From an uncultured Eubacterium sp. (GTDB lineage: Bacteria > Bacillota > Clostridia > Peptostreptococcales > Anaerovoracaceae), in assembly GCA_905193765.1 (NCBI GenBank), contig CAJJPZ010000153.1, forward strand, positions 1 to 5,366: DNA of 5,366 nucleotides, read 5' to 3'. The notes beneath the pieces were generated by a model. The model searched no databases. It was not told where the DNA came from and saw only the letters and a program-made list of their open reading frames with translations. A program made the translations under genes and the position numbers. Below are positions 1 to 4,330 of the stretch, piece after piece; position 1 is the stretch's first letter; the number at the start of each line of letters is the position of its first letter.

Positions 1-324
1 CAGCGCCGTCGAAAAAGTCAGCTCCTGCTCCTGTCCCGTCAATATGTTCCTGACAGATATGCAGATATCTGCCCTGAATACCGGCAGCATCCCTCTGCTG
101 CTCACGGTCAGAGTGCCCTCCATCTCTTCATCCTTGCGACATACCTGAGACATGGTTATCTCCGCTGCTATGCTCCTGCAGAACACAGCAGTGTATATCA
201 CCGATATGAGCGGTATCACCAGAGCAGCTGCCAGCAGCCACAGACCGCTGTATACCTCTGAAAATATATAGTTTGCCAGAAGCAGTATCAGGCTCACAGC
301 CCATACTATCCTGCTGCTCTTCAT
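1..324 (-). CDS. Two-TM membrane protein, probable DUF58 family, N-terminal part (3' end outside window)
   Basis: This frame is not closed within the window. It opens at the ATG at 324-322, overlaps the moxR stop by 4 nt and stays open for 108 codons to position 1. The protein begins MKSSRIVWAVSLILLLANYI and has two hydrophobic segments (about residues 5-21 and 27-48) joined by a short loop. A polar region with beta character follows: EITMSQVCRKDEEMEGTLTV, then SSRGMLPVFRADICISV. This is how DUF58 proteins start: a membrane hairpin, then a beta domain resembling 'RxxxxGExxxVxVxVxNxxxLP', with the DUF58 core (a VWA-like fold) later. The core is beyond the window, so the family call relies on this start and on the position after moxR. 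DUF58 proteins are putative MoxR clients and often precede a transglutaminase-like membrane protein, which cannot be checked here. A generic membrane protein remains possible. Confidence 0.7.
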   Translation of the reverse strand, partial: MKSSRIVWAVSLILLLANYIFSEVYSGLWLLAAALVIPLISVIYTAVFCRSIAAEITMSQVCRKDEEMEGTLTVSSRGMLPVFRADICISVRNILTGQEQELTFSTAL

Positions 325-1289
325 CTCTTCTTACCTTCGGCGCCGGTTGCATTTTCCTGTCTTATCTGAGGCACCGGCTCCGTCCTGAGTATATCTGCCA
401 GTATGTCTTCTGCCTTCCGTTCTGCGATTTTCGCCTTCGGGCTCACTATTATCCTGTGACCGCATACGTCATTGAAGACTGCGCTGACATCCTCAGGTAT
501 CACGAAGGTCCTTCCTGTGACGAAGGCGTATGCCTTGGCCATCCTGCACAGGGCCAGCGTTCCGCGGGGACTTATACCCAGCTGTATCATTTCATTCCTT
601 CTTGTAGCGTCTGCAAGCCTGGCTATGTATTCATATACAGAGTCAGCGATATACACCGCATCGGCTGCCTCCTGCATCTTTATCAGCTGCTCCCTGTCGG
701 TTATCATGTTTATCTCATCCAGCGGGTTCCTGCGGTGCCTGTCCTTTAATATGTTTATCTGGCTTTTGAGGTCCGGATATCCCATCCCCAGCTTTATCAT
801 GAATCTGTCCATCTGTGAATCCGGCAGCATCTGTGTTCCTGCCGAACCTATGGGATTCTGTGTTGCCAGCACGATGAAAGGTTCCGGGAGTTTTCTTGTA
901 ACACCGTCCACTGTGGTCTGGCGTTCCTCCATCACCTCCAGCAGTGCCGACTGGGTCTTGCTGGAGGTCCTGTTGATCTCGTCTGCCAGCAGCAGGTTCG
1001 TCATCGCTGCTCCCGGCTTGTAAACGAACTGGCCTGTATGTTTCTCGTATACAGAGAAACCTGTTATATCCGATGGTACGCTGTCAGCTGTGAACTGGAC
1101 TCTCTTGTAGTCCAGTCCCAGTGTCTTGCTGAACGCCAGTGCCAGCGTGGTCTTTCCCACTCCCGGCACGTCCTCCAGCAGCACATGGCCCTTTGAAAGC
1201 ACGGCCATGAACACCTTCGCTATGATGAGATCCTTGCCTATGATGACTTTCCTGACCTCATTCAGTACCTGCATTACTTCTTCCCGCAT
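321..1289 (-). CDS. MoxR-family AAA+ ATPase
   Basis: This 322-residue protein (331 if started at the ATG at 1316) is a full-length MoxR ATPase. In the 322-residue numbering: the family N-terminal motif VIIGKD (15-20), GHVLLEDVPGVGKTT containing Walker A (34-48), LLLADEINR with Walker B (99-107), sensor 1 ATQNP (142-146), the arginine-finger region QMDRF (159-163) and sensor 2 GISPRG (238-243). All catalytic residues are present, so it should hydrolyse ATP as a cytoplasmic ring. MoxR proteins act as chaperones that activate or assemble partner proteins, usually encoded next door with VWA or DUF58 domains. Its stop overlaps the ATG of the next gene in an ATGA, which reads as the N-terminus of a DUF58 protein, the standard MoxR neighbour. 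The unusual aspect is the upstream context: an exported toroid/DUF4430 pair in the same operon. The choice of start is less certain than the identity. Confidence 0.95.
   Translation of the reverse strand: MREEVMQVLNEVRKVIIGKDLIIAKVFMAVLSKGHVLLEDVPGVGKTTLALAFSKTLGLDYKRVQFTADSVPSDITGFSVYEKHTGQFVYKPGAAMTNLLLADEINRTSSKTQSALLEVMEERQTTVDGVTRKLPEPFIVLATQNPIGSAGTQMLPDSQMDRFMIKLGMGYPDLKSQINILKDRHRRNPLDEINMITDREQLIKMQEAADAVYIADSVYEYIARLADATRRNEMIQLGISPRGTLALCRMAKAYAFVTGRTFVIPEDVSAVFNDVCGHRIIVSPKAKIAERKAEDILADILRTEPVPQIRQENATGAEGKKR
334..338 (-). promoter_or_regulatory. Shine-Dalgarno site for the DUF58-like gene
   Basis: GAAGG, within the 3' end of moxR, stands 9 nt before the ATG at 324-322 and supports that start. 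Because the ATG overlaps the moxR stop (ATGA), ribosomes finishing moxR could also restart here, which would keep the two products in a fixed ratio. Confidence 0.6.
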
Positions 1290-1299
1290 CAGTTTATAT

Positions 1300-1304
1300 C
1301 TCCT
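1300..1304 (-). promoter_or_regulatory. Shine-Dalgarno site favouring the internal start of the MoxR gene
   Basis: AGGAG lies 10 nt before the ATG at 1289-1287. The first in-frame ATG (1316-1314), one base after the upstream stop, has no ribosome site in front of it and could only be used by translational coupling. Starting at 1289 puts about 15 residues before the IIGK motif, as is usual in MoxR proteins. Confidence 0.6.
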
Positions 1305-1317
1305 GTTCATCCTCATA

Positions 1318-3228
1318 TCAGTAAGTCTTGCTGAAAGTGCTTCCCTGATATGTTCCTCCTATATCCATTCCGTATGCCAGAGTGTATCTCACCTTGACTA
1401 TGGATCCGTCGTGAAGATCCACAGCTGATGCACTCTCCGATATGAACCTGCCGTCCACCAGTATGATCCAGCCTGATCCCTGGGTGTAGTCTTTCTCTCC
1501 CAGGCTGTTCATGGATCTCTCCGGCTCATCGCGGCTTCCCTGCCAGGTTATGCCGTGATCATCTATCTCGTCCTTGAGAGCTTCCGGTATATGTTCCGTC
1601 CTTCCGATACCGCTCCTGCTTATGGCGCTGAGATAGAATCCCTGATCGGTGCTGCCGGAGCTTATACATCCGAAGCCCTTTGATTCCAGGACTCTCACGA
1701 TGACCTTCGCCGCATTATCTCCTGCCAGCAGATCTGTCGTGGCTCCTGATATCATGCTACCCAGTCCCAGTACATTGGCGTCCATACTCACCGTGACCGT
1801 GCCGATCTTTTCGTTGTCATCGGGCTTGACATAGTTCACGGTATAGCTGAATTCCTTCACTCTGCCGTCATCATCGGTTATGATGATCCTCACGATGTTC
1901 TTGCCTTCGCTGAAGTTCAGCTTGTATGTCACATACGGGTTCGTGTCCCTGACGATCTGGTGTCTGCCGTTGAGGTAGACATCCATGCCGTCGTAGTATA
2001 TCTTCTTTCCTTTATAGTCCTTCGCTGCAAGCTCCAGGGTATAAGGGTTCTTCTTTTTGACAGTCTGTCCGTCGCTGATGTTTATGTGGGTGATGGACGG
2101 TTCAGTCTCAGGCGTTGCCAGAGGTATGTACTTTATCTTGAAAGTCGCCGAGTCCTCTTCCTTGCCATCACTGGCCTTGAGCCTGATGGTGTTGTACGCC
2201 TTCTCGCCCTGCGGCACCAGCTTCACATCATATACGCCGTTTTCGCCCTTTATTATCTTATTATTCATGGAAACGGTGAACTCTGTCTTCGCACCGCCGC
2301 CCACGGCTTCGGCTCTGAAGGTGAAGTCAGGATCCACGGCTTTGACGGTCTGATCCTTCAGATCCGTCTCTATATGCAGCCCCTTCGGAGGCTGATAGTA
2401 TATCCTGTATTCGTCTCTGAGCTTGTGATCCGAGTCGTACTCCGCTGATATGGTGAAGATGTTCTCGCCTTTCTCAAGCTCAGCTTCGTAGGATCCGTCT
2501 ACTCTGGAAAGTTCCCTGCCGCCGTATTCCACGATGACGTCCACGTCATCCTCTCCGAATGCTGCCGATGCGGTGAATCCGAGATACGCCGACTCGACTT
2601 TCATGCCGTCTTTCAGTGATGTGGTTATCACAAGGTGACGCGTATCCACATTTATCGTGTAATTCTTGTATGGCGATATCTCCTGACCGCTGCGGGTCTC
2701 GTAGACCACCTGCACCCTGACGGAATTTTCTCCTTCGCTGAGGAGCATCGTGAAGTCCGTCCTGGCGTCGCTGATGCTGTCGGTCAGTTTCCCGTTCACG
2801 TATATCAGCGTCTTCTTCGGGGTCAGGGAGGATATCTTGTGTTTTATGGAAAAGCTGTAGTCTTTTTTAGTTACCGTTTCACCATCCTTTATGGTGGTAG
2901 TGAAATATACTACGTCTGTCTTTCCCTTGTTCTTCCGCCCTTTCCCGTCGGACTTGCGGCTGTCTGTCTTTCCTTCTTTCTTATTATCTTTGTTCTTCTT
3001 GTCGTCTTTCTTTGTCTTGTTTTCTTTCTTTATATTGTCTTTGACTTTCTCGGAAACCTTGAGGCTGTTCCCTTCCGCCGTCAGCATCAGGGAGCTGTCG
3101 GTCTTCTGCCCGGTCCTGTTTTCCGGTTCCGAACGCTGCTGTGAGAATGCAGCCCAGGTTATCCCTGACAATATGAGAACCATCACAAGAGCAAAAATCA
3201 GATGACGCTTAGTTCCCCGCAGCTTCAT
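1318..3228 (-). CDS. Membrane-tethered or secreted protein with four Ig-like repeats and C-terminal DUF4430 domain
   Basis: The product is 636 residues from the ATG at 3228 to TGA at 1318-1320. Order of parts: a hydrophobic signal peptide or anchor (9-28) with no lipobox; a Lys/Asp-rich low-complexity linker (57-104); four beta-sandwich repeats (about 107-195, 196-279, 280-369, 377-469), each opening with a DGxxV- or DQTV-type turn and most carrying a GEN or GKN turn before a strand; then a DUF4430-like domain (about 475-620). The DUF4430 call rests on VTVSMDANVLG, GFYLSAI, GSGWIILVDG, SASAVDLHDGSIVKVRYTLAYG and a final DIGG. DUF4430 is the bacterial relative of the beta domain of transcobalamin and intrinsic factor. 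The repeats probably act as a stalk that carries the DUF4430 head away from the membrane through the peptidoglycan. The gene is wedged between the toroid lipoprotein and moxR, which suggests a joint function. Cobalamin or another small ligand is only inferred. Whether the N-terminal segment is cleaved is unclear. Confidence 0.85.
   Translation of the reverse strand: MKLRGTKRHLIFALVMVLILSGITWAAFSQQRSEPENRTGQKTDSSLMLTAEGNSLKVSEKVKDNIKKENKTKKDDKKNKDNKKEGKTDSRKSDGKGRKNKGKTDVVYFTTTIKDGETVTKKDYSFSIKHKISSLTPKKTLIYVNGKLTDSISDARTDFTMLLSEGENSVRVQVVYETRSGQEISPYKNYTINVDTRHLVITTSLKDGMKVESAYLGFTASAAFGEDDVDVIVEYGGRELSRVDGSYEAELEKGENIFTISAEYDSDHKLRDEYRIYYQPPKGLHIETDLKDQTVKAVDPDFTFRAEAVGGGAKTEFTVSMNNKIIKGENGVYDVKLVPQGEKAYNTIRLKASDGKEEDSATFKIKYIPLATPETEPSITHINISDGQTVKKKNPYTLELAAKDYKGKKIYYDGMDVYLNGRHQIVRDTNPYVTYKLNFSEGKNIVRIIITDDDGRVKEFSYTVNYVKPDDNEKIGTVTVSMDANVLGLGSMISGATTDLLAGDNAAKVIVRVLESKGFGCISSGSTDQGFYLSAISRSGIGRTEHIPEALKDEIDDHGITWQGSRDEPERSMNSLGEKDYTQGSGWIILVDGRFISESASAVDLHDGSIVKVRYTLAYGMDIGGTYQGSTFSKTY
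2917..3060 (-). repeat. Lys-rich low-complexity linker segment of the DUF4430 protein
   Basis: This stretch codes for residues 57-104 of the DUF4430 protein. It is mostly Lys with Asp, Glu, Asn and Gly, in near-repeats such as KKDDKKNKDNKKEGK. It is A-rich on the coding strand and shows up as CTT/TTC-rich sequence on the plus strand. It lies between the membrane segment and the first Ig-like repeat, so it probably forms a flexible, positively charged spacer able to run along or through the anionic cell wall. Such A-rich codon repeats can vary in length by slippage. Confidence 0.7.
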
Positions 3229-4153
3229 ACAGCATCTGTCCTTCTTCTGCCAGGACCAGAGAGTCCAGTGCACAGAGCGCCTGTTCCGTTGCCATAATGT
3301 CGCTGTCTGAACCTTCCTCATGGGCGAACATATCGCCGTCTGTCATGTATCCGGCCAGGGCATCCAGCAGGGTCTTGTCGTCCGTTATGAAACGTTCGTC
3401 TGTCATCGGATCTACTCCCGCCGCCGTGAGGGCTATGATGGTCTGGGATATGCTTTCCGAACTGTCATATCCGCCGTCCTCCTGCTGCAGATCAGCCATA
3501 ACGTCTACAGCTCTGTCGATGACCTTTTTCACCTTTGCATCATCTTTATAATATGACAGTGCCTGTACTGTCATCGCTGTTATATCTATATACGGGCTGC
3601 CTTTCGGCCCTTCCAGCGAAAAACCGCCGCCTGAGATCTCCTGGCTCAGTATATAGTCGATGTACTTGTCCGCCTTGTCCAGCACCGGCTCATAGCCGTT
3701 CATGTTCGCTGCGATCAGAGCGAATACCGGGCCGTTGATCCCCTGTTTTTTTACGAAATCAAGATCCTTCGCAGGTTTCATCAGATCGTATCCGGCTGTA
3801 TCCTCCGGGTCCCTGCCTATGCAGCTGAGGGCTATGCTCAGTCTGGCGTATTCCGTATATTTTGTTGAAGACAGATCCCCTTTCACGCTGCTCACATAGT
3901 CGCAGACGCTGTCGTAGTATCTGTCGTAATAGTCTTTTTCAGTTTCGACGCCGCTCTTCGACAGAGCGATCACCGTCCAGTCGCCGCCTACGGCTCCTGT
4001 CTGTGCTTCCTGTACCTGGCTGTAAAGTGCCTTTGCAGTTTTGTCCCGCATGGCTCCTGCATCGCTGCCGCTGCTGCCGCATGATGCGAACATCATCAGA
4101 ACAGCCATCACGATGGCAAGAACAGCAGGTATCCTTCTGTTTCTTCTTCTCAT
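3209..4153 (-). CDS. Lipoprotein with alpha/alpha-toroid (prenyltransferase/squalene-cyclase-like) repeats
   Basis: This 314-residue protein starts with an Arg-rich n-region (MRRRNRR), a hydrophobic core (9-22) and a lipobox-like FASC with the lipidated Cys at 25, so it is predicted to be anchored on the outer face of the membrane. The mature part shows recurring helical-repeat signatures of the alpha/alpha-toroid fold: GDWTVIALSKSG (57-68), YARLSIALSCIG (102-113), GGGFSLEG followed by DITAMTVQALSYY (about 175-202), QQEDGGYDSSESISQTIIALTAAG (213-236) and DSDIMATEQALCAL (283-296). The GG[FY] and TAxxxxAL pattern is shared by terpene cyclases, prenyltransferase beta subunits and the alpha barrel of intrinsic factor. 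The cyclase acid motif DxDDTA is absent (DSDIMATE only resembles it), so a binding role is more likely than catalysis. The start is fixed by AGGAGG 5 nt upstream. It overlaps the DUF4430 gene by 20 nt, so the two products are probably made together and may form a complex. Ligand unknown. Confidence 0.85.
   Translation of the reverse strand: MRRRNRRIPAVLAIVMAVLMMFASCGSSGSDAGAMRDKTAKALYSQVQEAQTGAVGGDWTVIALSKSGVETEKDYYDRYYDSVCDYVSSVKGDLSSTKYTEYARLSIALSCIGRDPEDTAGYDLMKPAKDLDFVKKQGINGPVFALIAANMNGYEPVLDKADKYIDYILSQEISGGGFSLEGPKGSPYIDITAMTVQALSYYKDDAKVKKVIDRAVDVMADLQQEDGGYDSSESISQTIIALTAAGVDPMTDERFITDDKTLLDALAGYMTDGDMFAHEEGSDSDIMATEQALCALDSLVLAEEGQMLYEAAGN
3239..3245 (-). promoter_or_regulatory. Internal Shine-Dalgarno site that sets the DUF4430 gene start
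   Basis: AGAAGGA, inside the last codons of the lipoprotein gene, lies 10 nt before the ATG at 3228-3226. That ATG is followed at once by a basic stretch and a membrane segment (MKLRGTKRHLIFALVMVLIL), as expected for an exported protein. The reading frame is open further upstream to an ATG at 3321, but those 31 extra residues are polar, Trp-rich and would put the signal segment in mid-chain. Confidence 0.75.
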
Positions 4154-4181
4154 AGTCTCCTCCTTTTCATCCTTTTATCAT
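4150..4181 (-). other. Two overlapping mini-ORFs in the lipoprotein leader
   Basis: ATG at 4181-4179 opens the four-codon frame MIKG with TGA at 4169-4167. That TGA overlaps a second ATG (4170-4168), which opens MKRRRL with TGA at 4152-4150. The second TGA overlaps the lipoprotein ATG at 4153-4151. Both junctions are ATGA, the usual form of translational coupling, and the first ATG has AAGGA 5 nt upstream. The second frame holds three consecutive AGG/AGG/AGA Arg codons that are also the Shine-Dalgarno site. This may be only a by-product of a purine-rich, repeat-containing ribosome-site region. Confidence 0.25.
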
Positions 4182-4285
4182 CCTTTTCCTTTATGCAGAT
4201 ATCTTTCCCTGTTTCCTGTTTTCTCTCTTCTATCGTTTCCCCGTGTTTTTGTCTCTGATTTTTTACTTTTTTTAAAGACTTTCCA
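4154..4285 (-). promoter_or_regulatory. Purine-rich untranslated leader of the toroid/DUF4430/MoxR operon
   Basis: This stretch between the terminator-like hairpin and the lipoprotein start is strikingly strand-biased: in 4201-4260, 50 of 60 bases are pyrimidines on the plus strand, so the mRNA would be mostly A and G. Such leaders stay unstructured and often precede efficiently translated genes. I looked for a sigma-A promoter (TTGACA/TATAAT with about 17-nt spacing) in the minus direction and found no convincing pair. The operon promoter may be non-canonical, may lie in the 3' end of the preceding gene, or transcription may read through from upstream. Confidence 0.35.
4159..4164 (-). promoter_or_regulatory. 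Strong Shine-Dalgarno site for the toroid lipoprotein
   Basis: A perfect AGGAGG lies 5 nt upstream of the ATG at 4153-4151. It fixes the start of the lipoprotein gene and is the best ribosome site in the window. Two further AAGGA-like elements precede it within about 30 nt (near 4187-4191 and 4181-4185), in an imperfect direct repeat of AAAAGGATGA. Confidence 0.85.
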
Positions 4286-4315
4286 TCCTCCCGGAGAAAT
4301 ACATCTCCGGGAGGA
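4286..4315 (-). terminator. Perfect 12-bp hairpin after the surface-protein gene
   Basis: TCCTCCCGGAGA and its exact reverse complement TCTCCGGGAGGA flank a 6-nt loop, starting 15 nt after the stop codon of the surface-protein gene. A second, weaker stem (5 bp, 4316-4330) abuts it on the stop-codon side. The position fits a transcription terminator. On the minus strand, however, the bases after the stem are A/G-rich with only a short TCTTT, not the U-run of a classical intrinsic terminator. It could be a weak or leaky terminator, or an RNA 3'-end stabiliser that lets some transcription continue into the downstream operon. Confidence 0.55.
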
Positions 4316-4330
4316 CTGAAAGCTGTTCAG
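4316..4330 (-). other. Small hairpin directly after the stop codon
   Basis: CTGAA and TTCAG pair around a 5-nt loop, beginning at the base after TAA and ending one base before the 12-bp stem. Read on the plus strand, the same small stem is followed by a T-rich stretch (4331-4342), which would look like a weak terminator for any antisense transcript. The stem is short enough to be chance; its back-to-back placement with the perfect hairpin is the reason to record it. Confidence 0.35.

Noticed and set aside
128..352. 74-codon minus-strand frame overlapping the moxR end
   Set aside because: It is out of frame with the DUF58-like gene, which uses the ATGA junction at 324, has two clean membrane segments and stays open to the window edge. 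The 74-residue product has no hydrophobic or domain pattern.
273..1428. Several long open frames on the plus strand opposite moxR (158, 183 and 100 codons)
   Set aside because: They are antisense to a full-length MoxR gene with every AAA+ motif intact, and their translations are Cys/Ser/Leu-rich with no recognisable domain. They come from codon bias on the minus strand.
1649..3205. Plus-strand open frames opposite the DUF4430 gene
   Set aside because: The minus-strand frame has clear domain structure. The plus-strand products are low-complexity, for example long Phe/Leu/Ser stretches opposite the Lys-rich linker, and lack plausible ribosome sites.
3229..3321. Longer start for the DUF4430 protein at 3321
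   Set aside because: It would overlap the lipoprotein gene by more than 100 nt and place 31 polar residues before the signal segment. The ATG at 3228 has a good Shine-Dalgarno site and a normal signal-peptide start.
3209..4153. Annotating the toroid lipoprotein as a squalene or terpene cyclase enzyme
   Set aside because: The repeats match the fold, but the DxDDTA acid motif is missing, the protein is short for a two-domain cyclase, and it is a lipoprotein next to a DUF4430 protein. A binding role fits better.
3297..4319. Plus-strand open frames opposite the lipoprotein gene and its leader
   Set aside because: They are shadows of the toroid gene and of the polypyrimidine leader strand. None resembles a known protein.
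4154..4330. Sigma-A promoter, riboswitch (including cobalamin type) or small RNA in the intergenic region
   Set aside because: No -35/-10 pair with proper spacing was convincing. Most of the 177 nt is unstructured purine-rich sequence, too short and too simple for a cobalamin riboswitch.
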